64,000 nt of DNA from Helicoverpa zea (lineage: Eukaryota; Arthropoda; Insecta; Lepidoptera; Noctuidae): NCBI RefSeq assembly GCF_022581195.2, contig NC_061462.1:10850001-10914000 (forward strand), given 5' to 3'. Below, one piece after another: positions 50,101 through 59,915 of this stretch (its first letter is position 1; each line of letters begins with the position of its first letter). The position numbers and the translations under genes were made by a program. The notes beneath the pieces are model-generated. The model searched no databases. It had not been told where the DNA came from and saw only the letters and a list, made by a program, of their open reading frames with translations.

Positions 50101-53100
50101 TGGACGAGTATTTGCATAATGCTTCTGTTATTGTTTTGGTACTGCTGCACCGTGTTTTGTTTTCAGCTGACTGCGAGAAAGCGGGTTATGACTGTGGAAA
50201 ACCTAAATGGTTTGATAGATTTTGTCGTGAGAGGTGCCCATAGATAGTAAAATTGGCAATTTGGCATAAATATGATGTTTACCCTTTCAAGGAAACAACT
50301 ACTAGCTGGATTTTTAGGAAACTTGGCACTTAGGAAAATATACGGCACTTGGGAAATTTAGGAAAATATACGTTATCGTATAAGCTACTATTTGGGCCGA
50401 AAGTATTCCCCTCGGGACGCGTGTGAAACCGCGGGCAGGACCTAGTTAATTTACACATAGGACATACATAATGGTTATGCTTTTATGGTCATTTCAGAAA
50501 AAAGACGTGTTGGTTTTTGTGATGACGTAGAACTAATTCCTTTATGTAATTTAGGCTAGTCACAAAACTAACATTCACATAGATAAATACTTTTATCTTA
50601 TCTTTATAATGTTTGTTCAGGATTTTGACAATTCATTTCTTGGACGCATAAGATGATGACATGTACAATTCATGTACCTACGTATTCAAAAACGTTTTAA
50701 TTATCTTTTTGAGTAGGTACCTACTTGGTTCATAAACACTTCTTTCTTCAAACTTATTTAAAGAAACAAATAGGTTGATGACCTCTTATTTCAATTTTTT
50801 TCCAGAACCCAGGGTTTGCAGTAAGATAGGTACAAAACATCTTTGATTCGTGCTTCACCTAAAAAACCTATGGAGAAAACGAGCTTGCTTCTCAAAAGTT
50901 AGCAATTTTGCAACTTGCGCGCGTGCAATAATGTTTTGTTAATTGAACTGCAGCCAACTTCAGACAAGCAAAAATACTCGGAGAGAACTATAAGAACATA
51001 CTTCTTCTTCATCTTCCTGTCCTGTTCCCAAGTCATTTGAAATCGGCTCAATATGTATGTATTTCTATTCCATTTCTCTCTGTCAGACGTCATACTAACA
51101 TCCACTCTTCCACATTATGCTTCATATCCTCTCTCAGGCAATCAATCCATCGTTCTACCTCTGCCTCCCCATCCTTTGGCATTCATACTTAACACATTAA
51201 CTATAGGAACATAATATAGTCTTTAAAGTATTCTCACCAATAAGTCCTCCAGTAAGATTCAAGAGAGGTACGGCCAGGAAGGGCTTCAGCATTGAGTAGA
51301 TAATGACGGCCAGGAAAAACGCAGGCACAGGCGGGAACACCTGTCGGAGACCGTCGAATGGAACCTGTGGCCAAAGATATGTCTAATTAAACTAACTGCC
51401 CAATCAATCAATTCTTCTAGAGTGAAATATATCCAAAGGCTGTGAGGAAGAAATTACTTTTCTACAGTAATATAAAGATTTTTTTTGTGTGTAACCTACA
51501 GGCTCTGTCACTAATGGACCAATTTGAAAAAAATCTTTCACTGTTGGGAAGCTAGACTATCCCCGAGTAACATAGGCTATATTTTATCCGGGTATGGGCG
51601 GTAGTTCCCACGGGAAGCCCGTGCAACCGAGGGAAAACAGCTAGTTATCGATAACACCACCAATGATACCTTACTTATAATTCTTCTGCGTTGTTTAAAT
51701 CATGATGAACATTTTAGAATATCTGTCTATCTATCCAGGTGCAATTAAGAGGTACTTATGATGAAATTAGGTGATTATTTATTGTTCTAGTCATCATCAT
51801 CAATCAACTGATTCATAATTTTGATGTTAGGTAAATGCCTACATATTATCACCTTTTAATACCACAATAAAAATTGTCTTTCCAATCATCATAAATTGCA
51901 CAACAGATAGGTGATTTTTGAATGATTATGCGTGAAATCTTATCTCTTAACTCGTATCTACTAATATCTAATAACTAAGTTATGGTTATAGGTATGATAA
52001 AATAAAATATATTATGATAAAGTCATTATTAAACTCCAGTCAGACGGAATTAAGTGTTTATTGCATCATAATATTTTTACACAATTTCTATTATGTTTTG
52101 CGCAATACCTATCTACTGATGGTTGGATATTGCGTACCTATATACTTTTTGCTCGAGGAAAATTCATGTAGGCTCACGGAAAAATATTTGAATCAATAAT
52201 TTTGAATACCTATATAAATGATTTAGTAACATAGCGATAAAAAAAATCATTGTGATTGCGTCAACAGCACAGAAATCTTAATGATAACTAACAAACTTTT
52301 ATTTAAGACCTGTGAATCACCCAAAGGTCTTCCTACCTTAGCCAAAACAAATGATGGCGCTTTTTTTCGTGGTTTGACCTGCGTACAATAGGAGCTACTT
52401 TTCGCACCCAGATAAAATATATTCAGGGATAAAGTAGCATTCTTTTTATGGGAAATCATCCCGCTGTGCGTTAGCAGCGTGAGGGAGTGTCAGACTCTTG
52501 ACTAAAACCTATCGTGTTCCTTCTGAATCCCGTAGCCTCAATAAGCTTTGGCCGTGGTGGCCCACTGGGGTTATAAAACTCACCTTATGATGCATTCCAT
52601 GTATAAGGAAATGGAACTTGATCAACGTGACGGAGGAGCCAGGGTTCAGGTGGAACACCCACCGATGCAGCGTGTACTCCAGTGCCGTCCAGATGAGAAC
52701 GCCCAGCGCCACGTGATAAATGTACTGGCCGTTTGATAGAGGGGTCTGTGTGCAAGAATCTGCAAATGTTAATTTGTATTTAATACCAGGTTTTACTGGA
52801 AATAACAATGGAAGATGCTTTGGAGCAAAATTCTGATGCTTGCATTTAAAGAATCATTTTGGATTAGGTAAAAGCGTCTTCTTAATTACAGGTTTTTGTT
52901 TAGCTTTGTTTTTATCATCGCAAAGTTTCTCCTCATCGTCTCTTTAAAGTCAACTTACATAACTTCTCGTACAATAGATGCTCGAAATGTCAAAATTAAA
53001 AATGATAGAAGTGAAAATTTGATGATTGTGAGTTGTTGTCTGGAAGAGATCACTCTTAGCGATAAGACAACTCATTGCGACACCTACTTTAATTAGGTAT

Positions 53101-53389
53101 CTGATAATAGCTCAATTCATATTCTTCTATTTACGTTAATGAAAAAATATCAGAGTAAAAAATTACCTCCACAAACAACCAGTTCTAAATACTGCGTGAC
53201 TCCAAGGTACAATATGATGGGTACCCAGAACATGGGCACCAGGTACCAGGGTGTGTACGTGAGGCTCTCCAGCAAGGGACTGGCGAAGAGTCTACACTTT
53301 CTGTAGACGGCACTGTTCACCCACGTCTCGTAGTGAGGGGCGATGGCGTCCAGCTGGGATAGTAAGGGTTTTGACCAGTCTAGCCGAGC
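47139..53389 (-). CDS. fatty acid 2-hydroxylase, C-terminal five exons (5' part missing)
   Basis: Exons 53167-53389, 52584-52759, 51238-51364, 48546-48665 and 47139-47224 join in frame (phases 1, 0, 1, 1) to 243 codons. FA2H is an ER membrane di-iron enzyme that adds a 2-hydroxyl group to fatty acids used in sphingolipids. Family marks: DWSKPLLSQL at the start of the catalytic region, a membrane segment PWYLVPMFWVPIILYLGV, and histidine clusters HRWVFH, HGMHH, HYYVHHGSP and HSNHH, then FDGLRQVFPPVPA and a short end YGISSKIWDHVF. The cytochrome b5 domain (about 130 residues, with HPGG) is absent; I found no such exon up to 64 kb, so the gene probably continues past the window. The stop is in TGGTAAGAAT, which also looks like a splice donor. 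The first exon listed enters in phase 0 after TTCCAG. Confidence 0.9.
47286..47418. mobile_element. MITE beside the last hydroxylase exon
   Basis: Ends GTGAGTTGC and GCAACTCAC with related arms of about 40 bp (AACTTTAACGATAACTAACC and its partner near 47390). It lies 62 bp upstream (minus strand) of the terminal exon. A half-copy of the family is near 9053-9130. Confidence 0.6.
47825..47866. repeat. perfect 42-bp palindrome
   Basis: The sequence is its own reverse complement around the centre TTTACGTAAA, with no loop, extending to TTTAAATAAAAC on the left. It lies in the last hydroxylase intron. The origin is unknown; it could be a fused pair of element ends. Confidence 0.85.
48298..48514 (+). 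mobile_element. Lep1-like Helitron, apparently complete
   Basis: Begins ACTAATATTATAAATGCGAA and ends GCGGGCGGAAGCTAG, the full diagnostic ends. It lies 32 bp from hydroxylase exon 48546-48665. Confidence 0.7.
48666..51237. other. hydroxylase intron with SINE B tail fragment
   Basis: No exon seen. At about 49856-49950 lies a short SINE B 3' end (GTTAGACTGGAAGCC, GTTGGGAAAAGGC). A Helitron-like piece is at about 50380-50450. Confidence 0.5.
51365..52583. other. hydroxylase intron with Helitron-like and other repeat copies
   Basis: A Helitron-like copy is at about 51485-51650. At 52447-52570, next to the exon donor, is a relative of the 6170-6310 repeat (AGCGTGAGGGAGTGTCAGACT shared). Confidence 0.5.
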
Positions 53390-53550
53390 CTGGAACAAGG
53401 AAATGGACTTTAGTTAGGTGGTTTTAATAAGGGGGAATTTTTCAAAAGAGTTATCGCGGTCCTGGGTACATAACGGAACATCTACGGGTATTACATCGTA
53501 ACAATCTGACATGATACATATGACAATATCCCACTAAAAAAATTTGCTGT

Positions 53551-53670
53551 CCGTCAGTTGCACAAAGCTCGTTAAATCTATTGCTGACACTTTATCTTGT
53601 TGATAAAGAAATGAGTCAGCAATAGATTTAAAGAAGCTTTAACTTTAATGGAGCTTTGTGCAACTGACGG
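53551..53670. mobile_element. 120-bp hairpin MITE
   Basis: CCGTCAGTTGCACAAAGCTC opens the element and its inverse closes it; the inner arms AAATCTATTGCTGAC and GTCAGCAATAGATTT match too, around a GATAAAG loop. Non-coding. Confidence 0.8.
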
Positions 53671-54406
53671 TGTGACAAATAAAATAGAGACTACATTATT
53701 TCCAAATAGGGTAAAGAACGAGTGGTGGCATACTTCTACACACGGACGAATAAAATTTACTCGTCCGTGTATAAGATATCATCTAATCGGCTTGCCCACC
53801 TCTTAGTTATACTAGTAATTACCTATAATTGAGATTCAGATAAATATTGCTATCTGATGGTTCGGTCCATTTATTTCTAAAATAGGAAAACTATTAAGTC
53901 TATGTAGATCACAACTGGCCTTCAGCCCATTTGGTTTCGACGGCGTATCGCCGATAATTTGATGATTATTAACATCGGTAGGTATTTAGCGAGCAGGTAA
54001 CTGTTTTACGTCACGTGGAAAATGAACTTTATGTAAGGTTTTCAGTAGGTAGGTATTTATTTGTGTTATCATAATATTTTACGTTCTGTTGTCCTCATCA
54101 AGTACGCATACAGAGGTGAGTGAGTCATAGGTACATTCTTTATCGCAAACAAGCTATTCCTGCGTCCAGGGAAAACTTCCCGTACCCGGATAAAATAAAG
54201 CCAGCATCACTCGAGAGTATGTAACCTAGTTAGTGTAGCTTCCCAACCGTGAATTATTTTTTCAAATAGCAGTTTCAAAGCCTTTAGAGAGTTAAGGTCT
54301 TCTTAGTATTCGGGTATTGAAGATGATACAAGGAGGGAAATTCTCTCTCTAGGCTAGTAGGCTAGCCTACAGAGAGAATTTTACCGATGGGAATTCTGTA
54401 TTTTTA

Positions 54407-54609
54407 GGGTCAATTCCCACTGAAAGAGCAGCGGCCGGCAGCGGCCGGCAGCGGCCGGCAGCGGCCGGCAGCGGCCGTAATTGCAAGGGATTGAGCGCGA
54501 GCGCGGCGGGCCGCGCGGCGCCGCGCGGCGCCGCACCGCGCCGCGCTCTTACATTTTCCGTGCTCTTACGGCCGCTGCCGGCCGCTGCTCTTTCAGTGGG
54601 AATTGACCC
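54407..54609. mobile_element. GC-rich MITE with internal 10-bp tandem array
   Basis: The ends GGGTCAATTCCCACTGAAAG and the exact inverse at 54590-54609 are flanked by TA on both sides (54405-54406, 54610-54611). Inside are about five copies of the 10-mer GCGGCCGGCA, then CGCGCGGCGCC-type palindromes. It is by far the most GC-rich stretch for kilobases around. Confidence 0.85.
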
Positions 54610-55212
54610 TATGAATAATCACGATTCAAATTAGCCCTGGTATTAAGTGTACTTAGTCCATATATAATTTAGGTATATTTTTTATCAGTGTCCATTATGA
54701 ATCATAAATCACATACTTTTGACATAGGTTAGGTATGCCTAAATCTACATTGTGTACCTACAATTAACTGAATAAAAAATGTATAACATTAGCCTTAACA
54801 ATAGCCCTAAGTATATATAACTGCCGACGTAAACAAAATTAGGGACTTCCCCTCATGAACAAAACTTACTGTTATTTTGCTTACCGAGTTTGTTACCTTC
54901 TGAGTTAACCCAAACAAACCTATAGTAGTCTTAAGTATCAACTGTTCTTATTTCATGTTCTTATTATTTATTTGCATTCCACAATGTATAGAGTAGGTGC
55001 CTACGTATTACAAAATGGCTTAGCTAAAGTACAAAAGGGTATTTATTGCCAGCGCAACAAGTAACCTTTTTGTTTTCTTCGTAGTGTCAACAACAAGGGC
55101 TGTTGGTTATTATAAAGATAGCAGTTTATCAAAGATGTAGGCAGAACTTAAACCTCTATGTTACTTCTAAGTTCCTAAGTTGCAAAGTTTTACGTGTAGG
55201 TAACAGTCATAC

Positions 55213-55445
55213 TGTTGAAATAATTTTGTACACTCCATATCTGGCAATATTTTTATGATTAAAAATTAATGTTAGATATTGTGACTTTTTACACTGGTAA
55301 CATCTCTCTCTTCTTCTGACTTCCGCCTCAAACCTACACAACGTGTGATTGTTCTAATTATATTGTAAATCTAAACAATAAAAATATATTCTGCCCAAGT
55401 TTCATTTGTATTCAATCCATCCACTGCGCATCAGACTCTCCAAGA
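55213..55445 (+). repeat. copia left LTR
   Basis: 233 bp, with AATAAAAATATA near its 3' part as a likely poly(A) signal. The left end is TG but the right end is GA instead of the usual CA. Identical to the right LTR at 59678-59910. Confidence 0.95.
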
Positions 55446-55513
55446 GGTTATGGGCCCAGAGCGTGAAGAATCAAGATCAACGTGAGTGATTTTTTCCTTG
55501 TTCTACTACAAGT

Positions 55514-58500
55514 ATGACAATGGCGGCGGAGAATGGCCATGTGCCTCAGGCCAATCAATCTGCTATTACATTTGAGAAACTGGATGGAGTACAAAACTAT
55601 AACACGTGGAAATTCCAAATGAAAATGGCACTTGTTTTGGAAGGCTTATGGAAATGTGTGGAGGGCACTGATACAGATTCCACTAAGGATCAGCGTGCTT
55701 TAGCCCGTATTTGCCTCGCTATTAAATCATGCTGCATTCAACACGTTAGATCGGCTAAAACATCGAAGGAGGCATGGGATGCCTTAAAATCTGTCTTCGA
55801 AGATAAAGGTCTATACAGACGTGTACTCTTATTACGTCAACTTCATCGAGCTGACTACACCCATTACAACTCGATGAACGAGTACATTGAAGGTGTAATG
55901 ACCCTAGTACAACAGCTAGCCGACATTGGGCGTGTTATTGAAGACAAGGAGGTTGCTGAAATTCTTTTGAGTGGACTACCACAAGAGTATGACGTCCTAG
56001 TATCCAGCCTGGAATCTTTATCGTCGCTAGAAGCACTTACAAGTGAAATGGTGCGTGCAAGGCTCTTGCAGGAACATTTTCGCCGTACTAACAATGGAAA
56101 TAACAATGAAAACAAAAATGATCTGGCATTTATGAGTACAAAACGCAACATAGTGTGCAGTTACTGTAAGAAAACTGGTCATATCAAGGCGAAGTGCTTC
56201 AAATTGAAACGCGAGAAAGCTGCCTCCAAACAGAAAACAGAGACAAGTACTCTGTTCGTCTCAGCCTCTGCTTTTGCTACATGTCTCAGCTCACATTATT
56301 GGATTGTGGACAGTGGATGTACATCGCATATGTGCAAGGATAAGGAACTGTTTTTAAATTTGGACTCTAACTTTACAACCTTAGTTACTGTAGCTAATAA
56401 TGACCAACTGAAATGTTTGGGTATAGGAAATGTAACACTTAAATTTAAAAACAATACCAAAGTTATTGAGAATGTAATGTATGTTCCTGGTCTGTCCGCT
56501 AACTTATTATCTGTGAGTTGTTTAACTAAGAATAATCGCAAAGTCGTGTTTGACAATTCAATGTGTCATATTTATGATGTAGCAGGAAATTTATTAGCAA
56601 GTGCAACGTTTGCAAATGGAATTTATAGGTTAGAGTGCGTGCCAAAAGTCTTATGTTCGCAGGTCTCCTCCAATGTTCTGCAGTTAAATAAGGAGCAATG
56701 TTCTCATGTTCACGGTTCCCAAATGGAGTTGTGGCACAGGCGACTCGGCCACTTAAGCTTGTCAGGTATGTGTGCATTGCGTGATAATCTTGCTGTAGGA
56801 ATTAATTTCCAGAGTGACTCCGGTCATTTGCAAGACTGTATCCCATGCATTGAGGGGAAGCAAACTGTAAAAACTTTCCCTAAAGGTCAGGCTAAACGAG
56901 CAGAACAATTGTTAGAGTTAATACACTCTGATGTTTGTGGGCCAATGTCGCAGAGCAGCTGGGGAGGAGCACGTTATCTGGTGACATTCACTGATGATTT
57001 TTCCAGAAAGACTTTTGGGTTTCTGATGAGACAGAAGAATGAGGTAATGAAATGTTTTATAAATTTTAAGAATTTAGTGGAGAAACAAACTGGTTTTTTG
57101 ATTAAATGTTTGAGATCTGACAATGGGACAGAATATGTTAATAAAAATTTTGAAAATTATTTATCTCAACATGGTATTATACACCAAACTACTATACCTT
57201 ATAGTCCGCAGCAGAACGGTGTTTCTGAGCGACTAAATAGAACCTTAATTGAGAAAGCTAGGTGCATGTTAGCTGAAGCTGGCCTAGACAAGCGCTATTG
57301 GGGTGAGGCTTTAATGACAGCCATATATCTTAAGAATAGATCGCCTACTGCTGCTTTGTCCGGCACAATTCCTGAACAAGTGTGGACAGGGTCCAAAGTT
57401 GACTTGAGCCACTTAAAGGTGTTCGGCTGCAAGGCTTTTTCTTTAATACCTGACTGTCATAGACAGAAATTTGATCCAAAATCAAAACAATATACTTTTG
57501 TTGGATATTGTCAGGATTCAAAAGGGTATAGGTTGGTTGATCCACTATTTCCTAAAAAGATAGTAAAATCTAGAAATGTACATTTCATTGAAACACTTGA
57601 TAATAATATTTCTAAAATGAATGATAATAATATTATGTCAAATACAAATAATCTCGAGTTATTTGATTTGGAGACTAATAATTCCAATGATAATATGCCA
57701 AATGATAATTTCACAAGTGTAACTGATAATTTTTCTGATATTCCAGGTGATGCAGCCACCGTTGAGCCCTCTACTGGTTTTGAGGCACCCAGAAATGAGG
57801 CATCCGGTGACCAACCTGTATCTGAAATTGAACAAGTGGCAAGTTCTAAGGAAAGCTTGGGTCAGGGAGAGCAATGTTTCTCACCTCAAAGTCCTGATTT
57901 TGAGTACCAGTCGTGTAGTGATGTTGATGACAGCGAGTCTTCAGAGGAGTTGATTGCTCCACAGCCATCGGTGAGGAGAACCAGAGGTATTCCACCTAAG
58001 CGCTTTGAAGATTATGAGGTAGATTTTTCTTTATTATGCCAGTCTTATGTCCTAGATGAACCTCAGTGCTATGAGGATGCAATAGCTAGTCCACAGAAAC
58101 ATGAATGGTTAGAAGCCATGAAATGTGAGTATAATTCACTCATAAATAATGGTGTATGGACGCTAGTTGATAGGCCTTTAAATAAAAATGTGATAAAAAC
58201 TAAATGGGTATATAAGGTAAAACAGGATACGTCAGGTAATTTTGATAAATTTAAGGCACGCTTAGTTGCACGAGGATTTACTCAAAGGCCTGGTGTTGAC
58301 TATAACCAAACGTTTTCCCCTGTTGTCAGGCATTCGACTATGCGTATTTTGTTTAATCTTGCCAATGAGTTGGACATGGACATAGACCACATAGATGTCA
58401 CAACAGCTTTTTTGAATGGTAAACTCAATGAAGAAATTTATATGGAACAGCCACAGGGTTTTAAAAATAATAATGATAATAAAGTTTGTTTATTGCAGAA

Positions 58501-59602
58501 AAGCATTTATGGCCTTAAACAGTCCAGTAGAGTATGGAATGAAACTGCTCATAACTTATTGACTAAACATGGCTATAAACAGACCAAATGTGAGCCATGT
58601 GTTTATACTAAGAAAACGAGTGACAAAAATTTGACAATTTTAGCCCTTTATGTTGACGATTTTTTTATTTTTAGTAATTGTTGTAAGGAAAAATCATGTA
58701 TCATTGATATTTTAAGTAAAAACTTTAATATTAAGAATTTAGGACCAGTAAAGAATTGTCTGGGCATAAGTGTACACAGAGATAGAATAAAAGGTACAAT
58801 ATTGTTGAAACAATCTGAGTACATCAAGAAATTGCTATCTAAATTTGGAATGTTAGAGGCGAATAGTGTTTCTATACCAATGCAAATTAATGAGAAGTTT
58901 GAAAATTTTAATAATGATAACTCTGAATGTGATTTGAAATATCGAGAACTTGTTGGTAGTTTAATGTATTTAAATGTATGCACAAGACCTGATATTTCTT
59001 ATTGTTGTAGTTTATTAAGTCAATTTAATAATAATTTCAATAAAAGTCATTGGTTGGCTGCCAAGAGGGTCCTTCGTTATCTTAAGGGTACAATTGATCA
59101 TGGTTTGTTATTTTTGAAAAATAATAAGAATCTTGATCTGGAAGCTTTTGCAGATGCGGATTGGGCGAATGACCCAACTGACAGAAAGTCATTTTCTGGT
59201 TTTGTAATTAAATTGGGAGGAAATACTATTAATTGGGAAAGTAGAAAACAGCGTTGTGTGGCAATGTCAAGTACAGAGGCTGAATATATATCAATGAGTA
59301 ATGCTTGTAAAGACGTAATGTTTGTAAGGAATTTTTTGTTCGAGTTAACTGGTAAATATTTTAAATGTGAATTAAGAAATGATAACCAGAGTGCCATTAA
59401 AATGTTAACAACTAAGGATTGTCATAAACGAACAAAACATATAGACGTAAGATACCATTTCATTAAAGATTTAATAAGTAAAAACTACATTAATGTGAAT
59501 TATCTTCCCACTAATATGATGGTAGCGGACGTTTTAACAAAACCTTTATCAGCTTCCAAGCATAAGGATTTTATAGGTCAGATGAATGTAAAACAATTGT
59601 AA
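55514..59602 (+). CDS. copia-type gag-pol polyprotein
   Basis: One intact 1362-codon frame. Order of domains: gag with the copia-type start (residues about 17-190), zinc knuckle CSYCKKTGHIKAKC (about 215-228), aspartic protease WIVDSGCTSHM (about 263), integrase zinc region H-x-H-C-C (about 407-445) and catalytic core with D in HSDVCGP, D in SDNGTEY and E in GVSERLNR (about 472, 535, 572), reverse transcriptase with LYVDDFF (about 1045), and RNase H with DADWA (about 1214) and STEAEY (about 1252). Integrase before reverse transcriptase defines the copia order. Gag and pol are fused without a frameshift. An ATG two codons on (55520, ACAATGG) has a better start context. No break or missing catalytic residue is visible. 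Confidence 0.96.
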   Translation: MTMAAENGHVPQANQSAITFEKLDGVQNYNTWKFQMKMALVLEGLWKCVEGTDTDSTKDQRALARICLAIKSCCIQHVRSAKTSKEAWDALKSVFEDKGLYRRVLLLRQLHRADYTHYNSMNEYIEGVMTLVQQLADIGRVIEDKEVAEILLSGLPQEYDVLVSSLESLSSLEALTSEMVRARLLQEHFRRTNNGNNNENKNDLAFMSTKRNIVCSYCKKTGHIKAKCFKLKREKAASKQKTETSTLFVSASAFATCLSSHYWIVDSGCTSHMCKDKELFLNLDSNFTTLVTVANNDQLKCLGIGNVTLKFKNNTKVIENVMYVPGLSANLLSVSCLTKNNRKVVFDNSMCHIYDVAGNLLASATFANGIYRLECVPKVLCSQVSSNVLQLNKEQCSHVHGSQMELWHRRLGHLSLSGMCALRDNLAVGINFQSDSGHLQDCIPCIEGKQTVKTFPKGQAKRAEQLLELIHSDVCGPMSQSSWGGARYLVTFTDDFSRKTFGFLMRQKNEVMKCFINFKNLVEKQTGFLIKCLRSDNGTEYVNKNFENYLSQHGIIHQTTIPYSPQQNGVSERLNRTLIEKARCMLAEAGLDKRYWGEALMTAIYLKNRSPTAALSGTIPEQVWTGSKVDLSHLKVFGCKAFSLIPDCHRQKFDPKSKQYTFVGYCQDSKGYRLVDPLFPKKIVKSRNVHFIETLDNNISKMNDNNIMSNTNNLELFDLETNNSNDNMPNDNFTSVTDNFSDIPGDAATVEPSTGFEAPRNEASGDQPVSEIEQVASSKESLGQGEQCFSPQSPDFEYQSCSDVDDSESSEELIAPQPSVRRTRGIPPKRFEDYEVDFSLLCQSYVLDEPQCYEDAIASPQKHEWLEAMKCEYNSLINNGVWTLVDRPLNKNVIKTKWVYKVKQDTSGNFDKFKARLVARGFTQRPGVDYNQTFSPVVRHSTMRILFNLANELDMDIDHIDVTTAFLNGKLNEEIYMEQPQGFKNNNDNKVCLLQKSIYGLKQSSRVWNETAHNLLTKHGYKQTKCEPCVYTKKTSDKNLTILALYVDDFFIFSNCCKEKSCIIDILSKNFNIKNLGPVKNCLGISVHRDRIKGTILLKQSEYIKKLLSKFGMLEANSVSIPMQINEKFENFNNDNSECDLKYRELVGSLMYLNVCTRPDISYCCSLLSQFNNNFNKSHWLAAKRVLRYLKGTIDHGLLFLKNNKNLDLEAFADADWANDPTDRKSFSGFVIKLGGNTINWESRKQRCVAMSSTEAEYISMSNACKDVMFVRNFLFELTGKYFKCELRNDNQSAIKMLTTKDCHKRTKHIDVRYHFIKDLISKNYINVNYLPTNMMVADVLTKPLSASKHKDFIGQMNVKQL

Positions 59603-59677
59603 TATGTTGATTATGTATTGTTTATCTGATATTGTTTATGGTAGCAGAGCAAAATGAATATGTAGTGTAAGGGGAAG

Positions 59678-59910
59678 TGTTGAAATAATTTTGTACACTC
59701 CATATCTGGCAATATTTTTATGATTAAAAATTAATGTTAGATATTGTGACTTTTTACACTGGTAACATCTCTCTCTTCTTCTGACTTCCGCCTCAAACCT
59801 ACACAACGTGTGATTGTTCTAATTATATTGTAAATCTAAACAATAAAAATATATTCTGCCCAAGTTTCATTTGTATTCAATCCATCCACTGCGCATCAGA
59901 CTCTCCAAGA
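59678..59910 (+). repeat. copia right LTR
   Basis: 233 bp, identical by eye to the left LTR, preceded by the purine tract AAGGGGAAG and followed by the CATAC target duplication. Confidence 0.95.
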
Positions 59911-59915
59911 CATAC

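Larger units (their letters stand above)
53390..55207. other. probable hydroxylase intron, left of the copia element
   Basis: No exon found. Holds the two hairpin elements listed separately, a Helitron-like fragment near 54150-54300, and a short hairpin at 54338-54381 (AATTCTCTCTCTAGG with its inverse). Confidence 0.5.
55208..59915 (+). mobile_element. complete Ty1/copia LTR retrotransposon
   Basis: The element occupies 55213-59910 (4698 bp) between target duplications CATAC at 55208-55212 and 59911-59915. LTRs are 55213-55445 and 59678-59910, 233 bp each, identical by eye, starting TGTTGAAATA and ending CTCCAAGA. Directly after the left LTR is GGTTATGGGCCCAGAG, the copia-type primer-binding site that pairs with an internal part of initiator Met tRNA. 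A purine tract AAGGGGAAG precedes the right LTR. Identical LTRs and an unbroken frame point to a very recent insertion, opposite in direction to the hydroxylase gene. Confidence 0.97.
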
